A stretch of DNA of 64,000 bases from Streptomyces sp. NRRL WC-3742 (GCF_000720635.1 NZ_JOCF01000004.1:134572-198571), one strand, 5' to 3'. Counted from the stretch's first letter, positions 51,842 to 61,670 are shown. Notes: generated by a model not told the origin, from the sequence alone. A program made the numbers and translations.

Positions 51842-54046
51842 TCAGTCGTGCACCGGGAACACCCGGCGCACCACCCGCTCCGCCGCCCCGCCGTCGTCCC
51901 AGACGCAGAACTTCGCGCGGAACCGTTCCCGCGCCCCCGGCTCCGGGTCCCCCGCCAGCAGTGCCTCCGCCAGCGCCTGCGCGTCCTGCGTGACCGCGCC
52001 CGGCGGCTCGGCGAACAGGTCGAAGTAGACGCCGCGTTCGCGCCGGTACTCCTCCCAGTCCGGGGCGAAGATCACCACCGGCCGGTCCAGCACCGCGAAG
52101 TCGAACATCATCGACGAATAGTCCGTCACCAGCACGTCTGCCGCGAGGTAGAGGTCCTCCACCGCCGGGTGCGCCGACACGTCCAGGATCCGCGCCGCCT
52201 CCGAACCCGCCGTCAGGTCGCCCGGCCCGCCGGTGTGGAAGTAGTGGGTGCGCACCAGCAGCGTGTAGTGCGGCCCCAGCGCGCGCGCCAGCTCCGCCAC
52301 GTCGAGCAGCGGCACGTAACCGCCGCGCCCGCTGCGGTGGGTGGGCGCGTACAGCACCGCCGTGGTGCCGGGGCGCAGCCCGAGCCGCTCGCGCATCGCC
52401 CGCACCTCCTCCCGGTCGGCGTTCGCCAGCCGGTCGTTGCGCGGGTACCCGGTGTCCAGCATCTCGTACGAGCCGGGGAACGCCCGCGAGAAGTGCTCGG
52501 TGGTGTGCGGGTTGGGGGAGACGAGGAAGTCCCAGCGGTCCACGGCCTCCTGGAGCCGGTCGAAGTCCAGGCCCTCCTCGGCGGCCGCCGGATGGTCGCG
52601 CAGGTCCATGCCCATCGCCTTCAGCGGCGTGCCGTGCTGCGTCTGGACGTGTACCGTGCCCGGCCGCTTGGTCATCGTCCGGGGGAAGTTGACGTTGTTG
52701 ACGAAGAACTTGGCCGTCGCCATCGCCTTGAAGTAGGCGGGGGTGTTGACGAACACGTACGGCACGTCCGGCGGCATGGTGGCGGCCTGGGCGCGGTTCT
52801 CCACCACCCACACCCCCCTTATCCGGGGGCTGAGTTCGCGCGCCTTCTCGTAGATCGCCGCCGGGCTGCAGGCGTATCCCCGGTGCCAGTAGGCGGCGTA
52901 GACGGCGAGGTTCTCGTCCAGCGGCAGCCGGCGGAACGCGTTGTACGCCGTGAAGCGGGCGCCGCTGCGCACCCCCTTCCTCACGGCGGGCGCCACCGCC
53001 CGCGCCCCGCGCTTGAGGTCGCGCGGCAGCCGGCCGGTGCGGCGCAGCTCCGCGTAGGCGATCCGGGCGCCGCGCGCCGCCAGCCGGTACCGCACGCCGC
53101 GCACCCCGCCGGGGAAGCGGTAACCGGAGGGGCGGTGGCGGGCGAAGTGCTCGGCGACGGAGCGGAAGTAGTCCTTGCGCCGGTCGGCGGGCAGCAGGCC
53201 GGGGGTGTCGTAGACGTTGAGGGCCTGCTGGACGGTCCGGTCGAAGACCATCGTGCGCAGCGTGTCCGGGACGGGCCGACCGGGGCGGTCCGGGCGGTCG
53301 AGGAAGGCGAAGATCGCGTCGTACTGGGCGAACACCCCGGCGTGCTTGGGGGAGGCGGTCGCGGTGATCGCGCCGGCCCGGCCGCGCCGGTAGTGGTAGC
53401 AGGGGCGGTCCAGGTAGCGCAGCCGCTCGGCGGCCAGCAGCGCCGGGTAGGTGACGGAGATGTCCTCGTAGTACCCGCGGCCGAAGGAGACGCCCAGGCC
53501 CTCCAGGTAGGCGCGGCGGAAGACCTTGTTCCAGACCGACATCACGGTGCGCAGCAGCGGCGGGTGCTCGGCGAGGGTGCAGCCCTCGACGAGGGGGGAG
53601 CCGGTGAGCACGTGGCGCCAGGGGTTGGGCTCGGTCCCGCCGTCGGGGTAGACGTGGGTGAAGTCGGTGATCAGCACGTCGGCCGGGGTCTCGCGGCGGC
53701 GCTCCTGCTCCAGCTCGTCCAGCAGCACGCTCACCGTGCGCTCGGGCACCCAGTCGTCGCTGTCGACGAACCAGACGTACGTGCCGCGCAGGTGCGGCAG
53801 GGCGGCGGTGCGGGCGCCGCCGAGGCCCTGGTTCTCGTCGAGGTGCAGGACGCGCAGCCGGTGGTCTCGGGCGGCGTACGAGTCCAGGATCGCGCCGCAG
53901 CCGTCCGGGGAGACGTCGTCGACCGCGATCACCTCGAAGCGGGTCTCGCCGGCGGGGGTGTCGGCGAGGAGCGAGTCGAGGCACTGCGGAAGGAAGCGTT
54001 CCACGCCGTGGACGGGGAGCACGATGCTGAGGAGGAGGGGGGACAC
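51842..54046 (-). CDS. Glycosyltransferase family 2 fused to CDP-glycerol glycerophosphotransferase
   Basis: 734 residues. Residues 1-250 are a GT-A glycosyltransferase (SIVLPVHGVERFLPQCLDSL, VDSDDWV with the DxD-like Asp). After a helical linker, residues 340-734 match the TagF/TagB CDP-glycerol polymerase (QTQHGTPLKAMGMDL, YPRNDRL, APTHRSG and TDYSSMMFDFAVLDRPV). It should build a teichoic-acid-like wall polymer at the membrane, as in other actinomycetes. A TAGACT -10 hexamer just upstream of GTG 54046 and a second promoter at 54387-54415 are possible. It is monocistronic. Confidence 0.92.
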   Translation of the reverse strand: MSPLLLSIVLPVHGVERFLPQCLDSLLADTPAGETRFEVIAVDDVSPDGCGAILDSYAARDHRLRVLHLDENQGLGGARTAALPHLRGTYVWFVDSDDWVPERTVSVLLDELEQERRRETPADVLITDFTHVYPDGGTEPNPWRHVLTGSPLVEGCTLAEHPPLLRTVMSVWNKVFRRAYLEGLGVSFGRGYYEDISVTYPALLAAERLRYLDRPCYHYRRGRAGAITATASPKHAGVFAQYDAIFAFLDRPDRPGRPVPDTLRTMVFDRTVQQALNVYDTPGLLPADRRKDYFRSVAEHFARHRPSGYRFPGGVRGVRYRLAARGARIAYAELRRTGRLPRDLKRGARAVAPAVRKGVRSGARFTAYNAFRRLPLDENLAVYAAYWHRGYACSPAAIYEKARELSPRIRGVWVVENRAQAATMPPDVPYVFVNTPAYFKAMATAKFFVNNVNFPRTMTKRPGTVHVQTQHGTPLKAMGMDLRDHPAAAEEGLDFDRLQEAVDRWDFLVSPNPHTTEHFSRAFPGSYEMLDTGYPRNDRLANADREEVRAMRERLGLRPGTTAVLYAPTHRSGRGGYVPLLDVAELARALGPHYTLLVRTHYFHTGGPGDLTAGSEAARILDVSAHPAVEDLYLAADVLVTDYSSMMFDFAVLDRPVVIFAPDWEEYRRERGVYFDLFAEPPGAVTQDAQALAEALLAGDPEPGARERFRAKFCVWDDGGAAERVVRRVFPVHD

Positions 54047-54461
54047 GCCGACCGAGTCTACCGATCCACACGGTGCCACCTGCGCGGACGTTCGGCGGCC
54101 CGGTACCAGGGCTGCGCCGGGGCCGCGCCGGACGGTGGGGTGGGCGGTGGGGCGGGTGGTGGGGCGGAACCGCCGGTGCCGCGCCCCGGGAAGGGGGTGG
54201 CACCGGCGGTGGGGTGGCGGCCGGACCGACCCTCACGGCCGGCCGCCGTTCCGGGCACCCGACGAGACCGGCCGCCGCAGCGTCGAGGCGGCCTGGCAGT
54301 GGCTCGGGGGAGCCGGAGTCCTGCATCGAGCCCTTCACGACTCGAACATGCGTCCGGCACGATGACAGCGCCTACGCATTGAAAGAGATATTGCTTGTCG
54401 GCATCGCGGGAGTCAATCCCTCGTTTGTGTTCACTTCATGAAGGCTTGTGCCGAGGGGTCG
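54047..54461. other. Upstream region of the teichoic-acid polymerase gene
   Basis: 415 bp with no supported gene. It contains a G-rich run at 54137-54166 with several GGGG/GGG tracts (G-quadruplex potential), and a minus-strand promoter (TTGACT at 54415-54410, CAATAT at 54392-54387, 17-bp spacer) in a locally AT-rich stretch. Confidence 0.55.
54387..54415 (-). promoter_or_regulatory. Minus-strand promoter candidate
   Basis: TTGACT and CAATAT separated by 17 bp, facing the polymerase gene, with a start point about 330 bp upstream of its GTG. The palindrome array lies 47 bp behind it. Confidence 0.5.
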
Positions 54462-54515
54462 GGCACTACTTCCGTAGTGGCACTACTGCAGTAGTGCCAC
54501 TACGGAAGTAGTGCC
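54462..54515. promoter_or_regulatory. Perfect 54-bp palindrome made of three 16-bp palindromes
   Basis: The two 27-bp halves are exact reverse complements with no spacer. Inside, three units CACTAC-N4-GTAGTG sit at 54464-54479, 54481-54496 and 54498-54513 with 17-bp period. It lies between a minus-strand and a plus-strand promoter-like sequence. Likely a cooperative operator or a cruciform element; no known regulator motif is recognised. Confidence 0.8.
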
Positions 54516-54547
54516 GCCCGGCGCCCCGACAGCCGTGGACGATCACT

Positions 54548-54576
54548 TTGTCGACGTGGCGCCTGTCCCCTATATG
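54548..54576 (+). promoter_or_regulatory. Plus-strand promoter candidate
   Basis: TTGTCG and TATATG with a 17-bp spacer begin 32 bp downstream of the palindrome. The next gene is the 91-aa gene at 54828, giving a leader of about 245 nt. Confidence 0.55.
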
Positions 54577-54827
54577 GGCAAGCCGACGAGGGGGCGCGTC
54601 GACACCGCGATCCGTGCGCCCGCCCGCGCTCCCGGGCACCGGTGACAGACGGCTGGTCGTGCACCATCATTGATGCCTAGTCGTGACCGGCCGGAGTGCC
54701 CCTGGTGCATCGTCAGTTGACGCCGCACGATACGGTGAGCACCACACCATGGACGGTTGCGCGAAGTCGGTCCGTCACGGATAGTCTTCGCCTCACGGCC
54801 CTGGCGCCTCGTAGGGGTGGGAAACAG
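54577..54827 (+). other. Leader region of the 91-aa gene
   Basis: About 250 bp without a gene. It holds a TGCACCA/TGGTGCA inverted repeat (about 54658 and 54702) and a TAGTCT -10-like hexamer at 54782-54787. No known riboswitch could be recognised. Confidence 0.4.
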
Positions 54828-55103
54828 ATGGAACACATGCAAGTGCGGACTCGGCCCCGTGTGCCGGCGATCCAGTGCGGCGTCGGCACGACCGGCCGCC
54901 GGATCGACCGACACCTGGCCGTGCTCGGCGCCCCCGCGCTCTCGACGGTCGACACCGCCGAGGCGCTCGGGCTCATAAGGGAACTCACCCCGCGCGGCCC
55001 GGCCGCCGCGGACGCGCCGCCGGCCCGCCGCCTCCAGATGCGGGTCAAGCTGATGGCGCCCCTGCGCCGCCTGAAGCGGAGCCTGTTCGGCGGACGCGGC
55101 TAA
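54828..55103 (+). CDS. Small 91-aa basic protein of unknown function
   Basis: 91 residues, basic, with one Cys. RTRPRVPAIQCGVGTTGRRI and IDRHLAVLGAPALSTVDTA form an apparently folded N-terminal half; the C-terminus (MAPLRRLKRSLFGGRG) is Arg-rich and may bind nucleic acid or membrane. No family is recognised. ATG at 54828 has a GGGTGGGA upstream. The strong hairpin 31 bp after the stop supports it as a real gene; the palindrome promoter region seems to serve it. Confidence 0.65.
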   Translation: MEHMQVRTRPRVPAIQCGVGTTGRRIDRHLAVLGAPALSTVDTAEALGLIRELTPRGPAAADAPPARRLQMRVKLMAPLRRLKRSLFGGRG

Positions 55104-55133
55104 CAGCCGCAGCCGTACCGGGGGGAGAGCGTA

Positions 55134-55171
55134 CGACGACCCGATGGACCACCAGGTCCATCGGGTCGTCG
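55134..55171 (+). terminator. Hairpin terminator
   Basis: A perfect 17-bp stem (CGACGACCCGATGGACC and complement) with loop ACCA, 31 bp after the 91-aa gene stop. Confidence 0.8.
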
Positions 55172-55207
55172 CTCTGCCCGGGCCCGTTCGGCTCGCCCTG
55201 TCCGTCC

Positions 55208-55255
55208 GGTCCGTGAGCCGGTCCGTGAGCCGGTCTGCGAGCCTGTCTGTGAGGA
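55208..55255. repeat. Four 12-bp tandem repeats
   Basis: GGTCCGTGAGCC twice, GGTCTGCGAGCC, TGTCTGTGAGGA, directly upstream of the yjbQ ATG. The last unit supplies the GTGAGGA ribosome site. Confidence 0.7.
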
Positions 55256-55262
55256 TGGCGCC

Positions 55263-55700
55263 ATGGCGGACAACAACCACTCCACCCGATTCCAGACCGA
55301 CACCTTCGAGATCACCACCGGCAGCCGCGAGGTCGCGCTCGACATCACCGGCCGCTGCGCCGAGTTCCTCGACGAACGGGCCGCCGGGCGCGACGGCCTG
55401 CTCAACGTCTTCGTCCCGCACGCCACCGCCGGGATCGCCGTCCTGGAAACCGGCTCCGGCAGCGACGACGACCTCCTCGCCACCCTGCGGGACCTGCTCC
55501 CCGCCGACGACCGCTGGCGCCACCGCCACGGCAGCCCCGGCCACGGCCGTGACCACGTGCTGCCCGGCCTCGTCGCCCCGCACGCCACCCTGCCGGTGAT
55601 CGGCGGCCGGATGGCGCTGGGCATCTGGCAGTCCGTGGTGCTCGTCGACACCAACGGCGACAACCCGCGCCGGACGGTCCGGCTGTCCTTCCTCGGCTGA
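55263..55700 (+). CDS. YjbQ/UPF0047 family (secondary thiamine-phosphate synthase)
   Basis: 145 residues. FVPHATAGIAVLETG, HGSPGHGRDHVLPGL and GIWQSVVLVDTNGDNPRRTV are the family motifs; the conserved His/Asp/Trp residues are intact. Family members have weak thiamine-phosphate synthase activity, the physiological role is open. ATG follows GAGGA. Convergent with DUF1990, 14 bp away. Confidence 0.92.
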   Translation: MADNNHSTRFQTDTFEITTGSREVALDITGRCAEFLDERAAGRDGLLNVFVPHATAGIAVLETGSGSDDDLLATLRDLLPADDRWRHRHGSPGHGRDHVLPGLVAPHATLPVIGGRMALGIWQSVVLVDTNGDNPRRTVRLSFLG

Positions 55701-55714
55701 TCCCCGGCCGGTCC

Positions 55715-56284
55715 TCAGCTCCGTACGTGGGCGGCGACGGCGGCGAGGTAGCGCTCGATCGCCAGGTACTGGCACAGCAGTGCCACCGGGCGCCCCAGCC
55801 GGGCGTACCGGGCGGCCAGCCGGGAGAACGCGGCGACCTCGAACCACACCTCGCCGTCGGCGTCCGTCGACACCAGGAACGACTCCTCCCCGCACTCCGG
55901 GTGCCCGGGCAGGGTCCCGTACGCGAAGCCGATCCGGTCCGGCCGCTCCAGCGTCCACGCCACCCGGCAGGGGATCACCAGGCGCGGCCAACGGCTGCCG
56001 GGCAGGGCGAGGCGCAGCAGCACCGTCGCGCCCTCCCGGGCCGGCCCGTACGGGAACACCGCGAAGCCCGTCCCCAGTTGCGCGCCCCAGCCGAGCACGT
56101 ACCGCCCGGCCCGCTCCAGCACCTCGGGCCCGCGCCCCAGGTGCACCCGCCGCCGCAGGTGCGCGTACCCGCGCGGCAGCGGCCCGCCGAGGGTGGCCCC
56201 CACCTCGGGGTAGCTGGGGGCGGTGGCGCGGGCGGCCGCGAGGCGGCGGTGCAGGGCGCTCTCCAGGTGCAGGGTGCTCTCCAT
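55715..56284 (-). CDS. DUF1990 family protein
   Basis: 189 residues. TAPSYPEVGATLGGPLPRGY, LGWGAQLGTGF and YGTLPGHPECGEESF are the family blocks. Function unknown; members are small cytoplasmic proteins of actinobacteria. A TATAGC hexamer about 11 bp before the ATG suggests a leaderless start; a GTG at 56293 would add three residues. Confidence 0.9.
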   Translation of the reverse strand: MESTLHLESALHRRLAAARATAPSYPEVGATLGGPLPRGYAHLRRRVHLGRGPEVLERAGRYVLGWGAQLGTGFAVFPYGPAREGATVLLRLALPGSRWPRLVIPCRVAWTLERPDRIGFAYGTLPGHPECGEESFLVSTDADGEVWFEVAAFSRLAARYARLGRPVALLCQYLAIERYLAAVAAHVRS

Positions 56285-56294
56285 GCGGGGCACG

Positions 56295-57452
56295 CTATAC
56301 GGCCGCCCGACCAGCGGGAACGTCGAGGTCGATGGCGTTCTTCGCCCGCTCCACCGACTCCTCGGAGGCCGGGCCGCCCTGGTTCTCGGTGGCCAGGGCC
56401 TGGTTGAGCCGGACGAACGGGCGCAGCCGCTCCTCGTACGCGGCGAAGGCCGCGCGGTGGTCGCCGCCGCAGCTGGCCAGGGCGTCGGCGAGGACGTGGG
56501 CGCCGACCAGGGCGAGGCTGGTGCCCTGGCCGGACATCGGGGAGGCGCAGTAGCCCGCGTCGCCGAGCAGGACGGTGCGGCCGCGCGACCAGTGCTCCAG
56601 GTGGATCTGGGTCATCGCGTCGCAGTACAGGTCCTCCGCCCGGTCCAGGGCGTCGAGCAGGCGCTCGCGCTCCCAGCGCAGGTCGGCCCTCATCCGGTCG
56701 GCGACCAGCGCCCTGCGGGCCTCGGCGCCGCGCCGCCCGTCCGGCAGCGGCTCGCCCCCGAAGCCGACGGCGACGCGCAGTTCGGTGTTGCCGCGCACGG
56801 GGTAGGCGCCGAGGCCGAACTCGCCGTCGCGCATCCACACCTGCCAGTCCTCCAGGCCGAGGAAGTTGTCCGCGCCGAACACCGCGAGGTGCAGGCCCAG
56901 GTGGGTGGCGAACTCCTCCTCGGGCCCGAAGGCCAGCCGGCGCACGGCGGAGTGCAGGCCGTCCGCGCCGACGACCAGGTCGAAGCGGCGTTCGGCGGCG
57001 TGCCCGAAGCCGGCCAGGACGCCGCCGCCCGGGTGCCCGGGGCGCCCGGAGGACTCGTCGAGCGCGGTGAGCGAGTCCCCGAAGAGGAACTCGGCGCCGT
57101 CCGCGGCCGCCCGGGCGTGCAGGACGCGCACCAGGTCGTCGCGCAGCAGCTCGACGTCCCCGCTGTCGAGCCGTCCGGCGCTGAAGCTGCTCTCGGTGCT
57201 GCGGTGGACCTCCTTGCCGTCCCCGTCGAGGACGGACATGCCCCGCATCCGGGTGCGGTGCTCGCGGACGGCCTCCAGCACCCCGAGCCGCCCGACCACC
57301 TCCAGGGCGACGCCCCGCACGTCGACGGCCTGCCCGCCGCCGCGCAGGCCCGGGGCGCGCTCCACGACGGTGGGCGCGAAGCCGCGGCGGGCGAGCAGGG
57401 CGGCGAGCGCGCAGCCGGCGACGCCTGCGCCGGAGATGAGGACGGACTTCAC
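56295..57452 (-). CDS. FAD-dependent hydroxylase (UbiH/PHBH-type monooxygenase)
   Basis: 385 residues. FAD motif ISGAGVAGCALAALLARRG at the start, the DG motif LVVGADGLHSAVRRL in the middle and the GDAGYCASPMSGQGTSLAL C-terminal ribityl motif. Group A aromatic/antibiotic hydroxylase, related to TetX/RebC-like enzymes, which often hydroxylate or inactivate drugs. GTG at 57452 has GGGG upstream. Divergent from the GntR-TetR regulator, the typical arrangement of an inducible resistance gene. Confidence 0.9.
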   Translation of the reverse strand: MKSVLISGAGVAGCALAALLARRGFAPTVVERAPGLRGGGQAVDVRGVALEVVGRLGVLEAVREHRTRMRGMSVLDGDGKEVHRSTESSFSAGRLDSGDVELLRDDLVRVLHARAAADGAEFLFGDSLTALDESSGRPGHPGGGVLAGFGHAAERRFDLVVGADGLHSAVRRLAFGPEEEFATHLGLHLAVFGADNFLGLEDWQVWMRDGEFGLGAYPVRGNTELRVAVGFGGEPLPDGRRGAEARRALVADRMRADLRWERERLLDALDRAEDLYCDAMTQIHLEHWSRGRTVLLGDAGYCASPMSGQGTSLALVGAHVLADALASCGGDHRAAFAAYEERLRPFVRLNQALATENQGGPASEESVERAKNAIDLDVPAGRAAV

Positions 57453-57494
57453 GGGGACCCCCTGGTCGATCGGACGCGCCCGGTCGGCGCGCCC

Positions 57495-57530
57495 TCGTAC
57501 GCTGTACGCGATCTGAATGTACGGCGTACG
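57495..57530. promoter_or_regulatory. Repeated GTAC-N3-GTAC sites
   Basis: GTACGCTGTAC and GTACGGCGTAC lie close together in the divergent promoter between the hydroxylase and the chimeric regulator. They are typical of TetR-family operators, inferred only. Confidence 0.5.
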
Positions 57531-57560
57531 CGCAGGGCGTCCAACCGGCCCCAAGGGCTG

Positions 57561-57623
57561 CTGAACTAGCACAGGGAGGCCCCGACGGGAGAGTCGCGCT
57601 GGTAGCTTCTGCACTAGGACAGC
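57561..57623. promoter_or_regulatory. Direct repeats around ACTAG
   Basis: CTGAACTAGCACAGG (57561-57575) and CTGCACTAGGACAGC (57609-57623) match at 12 of 15 positions with 48 bp spacing. Possible sites of the GntR half of the regulator encoded 52 bp downstream. Confidence 0.5.
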
Positions 57624-57674
57624 CAGGTCGGCCGCCGGGCTGAGACCGAGGTCACACCCCCGAGGAGCTCGCCC

Positions 57675-58649
57675 ATGACGGAGCAGCCGCCGCCCTACCG
57701 GCGGATCGCCGACGAGATCGCCCGCCGCATCACCGAGGGCGCCCTCGCGCCCGGCGAGCGGGTGCCCTCGACGCGCCGGATCGCCCGGGAGTGGAACGTC
57801 GCGCTCGCCACGGCCACCAAGGTGCTCACCGCGCTGCGCCTGGAGGGGCTGGTGGAGACCCGCCCCCGGGTGGGCACCGTCGTGGCCGCCTCCCGGGCGA
57901 AACGCCCGGTCCCCGCGACACCCGGGCCCGCGGCGCCCCCGGAGGGCGGGGAGCTGACGAGGGAGCGGGTCGTTCGGGCCGCGACGGAGATCGCGGACGG
58001 GGAGGGGCTGGCCGCGCTGTCCATGCGCAGCGTCGCGGCCCGGCTCGGCGTCGCCGCGATGTCGCCTTATCGCCACGTGGCGGGCAAGGACGACCTGGTC
58101 CTGCTGATGGCCGACGCCGCCTTCGCCGAGGAGCGCTACCCGGCCCAGCCGCCGCCCGGCTGGCGCGAACGGCTGGAAATCGGCGCGCACAGCCTCTGGC
58201 GGACCTACCGGCGCCACCCCTGGCTCTCCCAGGTCGGGGCGCTCACCCGCCCGCTGATGCTGCCCGCCCTGCTCGACCACGCGGAGTGGGCGCTCGGCGC
58301 CCTGGACGGCCACGGCCTCGACCCGAGGACCGTCCTCGACCTGCACGTCCTGCTCTACAGCTACGTCCAGGGCCTGGCCGTGCACCTCGAGCGCGAGGCG
58401 CAGGCGGCGGCCGGCAGCGGTCTGACGGAGGACCAGTGGATGGACCGGCAGGGCCCGGCCCTGGCGGCGATCGTCGAGGGCGACCGGCACCCGGTGTTCG
58501 GCAGGATCGCCCGCAGCCTCGGCGAGGACGGCTACGACCTCGACCTGGACGCGCTGTTCGCCTTCGGTCTGGGGCCGCTGCTGGACGGGATCGGGGCGAT
58601 GATCGCGGCCGCCCCGGGCGGCTTGCCGACCGGGGCGGGCGGGGAGTAG
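57675..58649 (+). CDS. Chimeric regulator: GntR winged helix plus TetR domain
   Basis: 324 residues. Residues 1-72 are a GntR helix-turn-helix (VPSTRRIAREWNVALATATKV), then a Pro/Ala-rich linker. From about residue 93 a TetR DNA-binding domain begins (ERVVRAATEIADGEGLAALS, MRSVAARLGVAAMSPYRHVAG), followed by the TetR_C ligand domain. Two DNA-binding domains in one chain allow binding at two sites. ATG follows GAGGAG. Likely regulates the divergent hydroxylase. Confidence 0.92.
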   Translation: MTEQPPPYRRIADEIARRITEGALAPGERVPSTRRIAREWNVALATATKVLTALRLEGLVETRPRVGTVVAASRAKRPVPATPGPAAPPEGGELTRERVVRAATEIADGEGLAALSMRSVAARLGVAAMSPYRHVAGKDDLVLLMADAAFAEERYPAQPPPGWRERLEIGAHSLWRTYRRHPWLSQVGALTRPLMLPALLDHAEWALGALDGHGLDPRTVLDLHVLLYSYVQGLAVHLEREAQAAAGSGLTEDQWMDRQGPALAAIVEGDRHPVFGRIARSLGEDGYDLDLDALFAFGLGPLLDGIGAMIAAAPGGLPTGAGGE

Positions 58650-58658
58650 GAAGGCGGC

Positions 58659-58901
58659 ATGAGCGAGGAGTACGCGAACGAGGAGCGCACGAACGAGGAC
58701 GCCACGGCGCTGTGCGACCTGGCCCCCGTGGACGCCGAGGCGGGGCTGCGCCCGGACCCGGCGGCCACCGGCGCCGAGGGCCCGCGCGCGGACTGCGTGC
58801 TGTGCGGGGAGCCGACCGAGTGGCCCGCCGACCGGCCGGGCGCCGCGCTGTGCCCGGTCTGCACCTGGCAGCAGGCACAGCGCGGCGCGTGCTCCGGCTG
58901 A
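58659..58901 (+). CDS. Small zinc-ribbon protein
   Basis: 80 residues. An acidic head (SEEYANEERTNEDAT) and a C-terminal CVLCGEPTEW, then LCPVC, giving two CxxC pairs 18 residues apart that can bind one zinc ion. Its ATG is 9 bp after the regulator stop with a GGAAGGC site, so it is likely in the same operon. Function unknown. Confidence 0.7.
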   Translation: MSEEYANEERTNEDATALCDLAPVDAEAGLRPDPAATGAEGPRADCVLCGEPTEWPADRPGAALCPVCTWQQAQRGACSG

Positions 58902-58912
58902 GCGAACAGCTC

Positions 58913-59002
58913 CGGCCGACCGAAGGGCTAAGGCCGACCGAGGAGCTCCGGCCGGCCGAAGTGCCCGGGCCGACCGAAGGGCTAAGGCCGACCGAAGGGC
59001 CC
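58913..59002. repeat. 18-bp minisatellite, five units
   Basis: Units of the form CGGCCGACCGAAGGGCTA in perfect phase between the zinc-ribbon gene and the aspartokinase stop. No coding sense supported; in one plus-strand frame it would read RPTEGL. Confidence 0.8.
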
Positions 59003-59013
59003 CGGCGCGGCCC

Positions 59014-60294
<1,281 letters not shown>

Positions 60295-60312
60295 CTGGCT
60301 CCTCGATTCGGT

Positions 60313-60373
60313 TGACGGTGCTGGTGTGGTTGGGGGACTCAGCTGACGGTGCTGGTGCGGCCGGGGGCTCAGC
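60313..60373. repeat. Tandem duplication over a stop codon
   Basis: Two 30-31-bp copies (60313-60343 and 60344-60373) beginning TGACGGTGCTGGTG and ending CTCAGC, with few substitutions. The second contains the stop codon of the MFS gene. Confidence 0.7.
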
Positions 60374-61670
60374 GCCGCCCGGCGAGCAGCCGGAACAGCG
60401 CCGGGGTGACCAGCAGGCCGAGCAGCCCGCTGAGCACCCAGGGCCAGGTGGCGCCCAGCCCGTACGCGAAGACGCCGACGGCCGGGCCCAGCGACATGCC
60501 GGTGGACTGGCAGAAGCCGAGCACCGACTGGTAGCGGGCCACCGCCCCGGGCGGGGCGGCGGCGGTGGCCGCGGCGGCCGCGACCGGTGAGATGAGCATC
60601 TCCCCGGCCGTCCACAGCAGCACTCCGGCGACCAGCACGGGCCAGGTGACGCCGACCGCGTTGACGAGGTACCCGCCGAAGACGCAGACGGCGCCCAGGC
60701 AGATCGGCACCCGTACCGGCCAGCGCTGGATGACCACGGACAGCGGCACCTCGCAGGCGATCACCACGACCGCGTTGAGGGTCAGCAGGGCGCCGAACGC
60801 GCCGGTGCTGAACCCGCTGTCCTTCATGGCCAGCGGCAGCGGGCCGGTCTGCTGGGCGTAGACCAGGGAGATCAGGCCCAGCAGCACGCAGACGCCGACG
60901 AAGCGCGGATCGCCCAGCGGGCCCCGGCCGGCCTGTCCGGCTTCCTGCCCGGTTGCCTGCCCGGTTGCCTGACCGGCTTCCTGGCCGGTGGTCCGGTCGG
61001 TCGTCGGGTCGGCGGTCGGCTCGGGGGTTCCGCGCGGCGAGCCCCGGTCGGCGGGCAGGGCCAGGAGCAGCAGGCAGGAGGCCGCCGAGACGGCCGCGTT
61101 GCCGAGCAGCAGGGTGTCCATGTGCCCGGCCGCCCAGATGCCGCCGATCAGCGGGCCGACGGCGGCGCCCACGTTCAGGGCGAGCCGGTAGAGGGCGAAC
61201 ATCGTCACCCGGTGCTCGGCCGGGGCCGCCTCGCCGACCACCGCCTGGGCCACCGGCCCGTACGCCTGGACGGCCGCGGACAGCAGGCAGGCCAGCACCA
61301 GGGTGGAGGTGTAGCCGCGGAACTCGGCCAGCAGGGCCGAGAACGCCGCCGTGAGCAGGGTGAACAGCAGCAGGGAGCGCCGCCGCCCGATCCGGTCGGC
61401 GAGCAGCCCGGAGACCCCGGCGCCGGCCATGCCCGCGCCGGCCACCAGGGCCAGGCCCAGGGTGATCTGCCCGGCGTCGTAGCCCCGGTCGGCGAGCACC
61501 AGGGTCAGGAAGATCGCGAAGAAGCCGCCGACGCGGTTGAGGAAGACGCCGAGCGAGACGACGACGATCGGCCGGGGGATCTCGCCCGGCCGCGGGCGGC
61601 GGGCCGGGGAGGGCCCGGCCGCCCGCGGCCCGGCCGAGGCCGAAGGCTCCGCCGAGTCGAGCTCGGTCAC
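60369..61670 (-). CDS. MFS transporter, drug/metabolite exporter
   Basis: 433 residues, 12 membrane segments. The [16 protein letters not shown] motif is MFS motif A. A long central loop (about residues 210-250) carries repeated TGQ and TDRT units. It likely exports the cluster product. GTG overlaps the ATP-grasp stop (GTGA). It ends just before a duplicated stop-codon segment. Confidence 0.9.
   Translation of the reverse strand: MTELDSAEPSASAGPRAAGPSPARRPRPGEIPRPIVVVSLGVFLNRVGGFFAIFLTLVLADRGYDAGQITLGLALVAGAGMAGAGVSGLLADRIGRRRSLLLFTLLTAAFSALLAEFRGYTSTLVLACLLSAAVQAYGPVAQAVVGEAAPAEHRVTMFALYRLALNVGAAVGPLIGGIWAAGHMDTLLLGNAAVSAASCLLLLALPADRGSPRGTPEPTADPTTDRTTGQEAGQATGQATGQEAGQAGRGPLGDPRFVGVCVLLGLISLVYAQQTGPLPLAMKDSGFSTGAFGALLTLNAVVVIACEVPLSVVIQRWPVRVPICLGAVCVFGGYLVNAVGVTWPVLVAGVLLWTAGEMLISPVAAAAATAAAPPGAVARYQSVLGFCQSTGMSLGPAVGVFAYGLGATWPWVLSGLLGLLVTPALFRLLAGRR

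Noticed and set aside
51495..54338. Long open frame of more than 900 codons on the minus strand overlapping the GT2/CDP-glycerol gene
   Set aside because: It is in another frame of the same DNA; its protein is Arg/Pro/Ala low-complexity and lacks any domain, whereas the chosen frame has clear glycosyltransferase and TagF motifs.
58913..59002. Possible CRISPR array (repeats of about 18 bp)
   Set aside because: No spacers: the units are directly joined and too short, and no cas genes are present.
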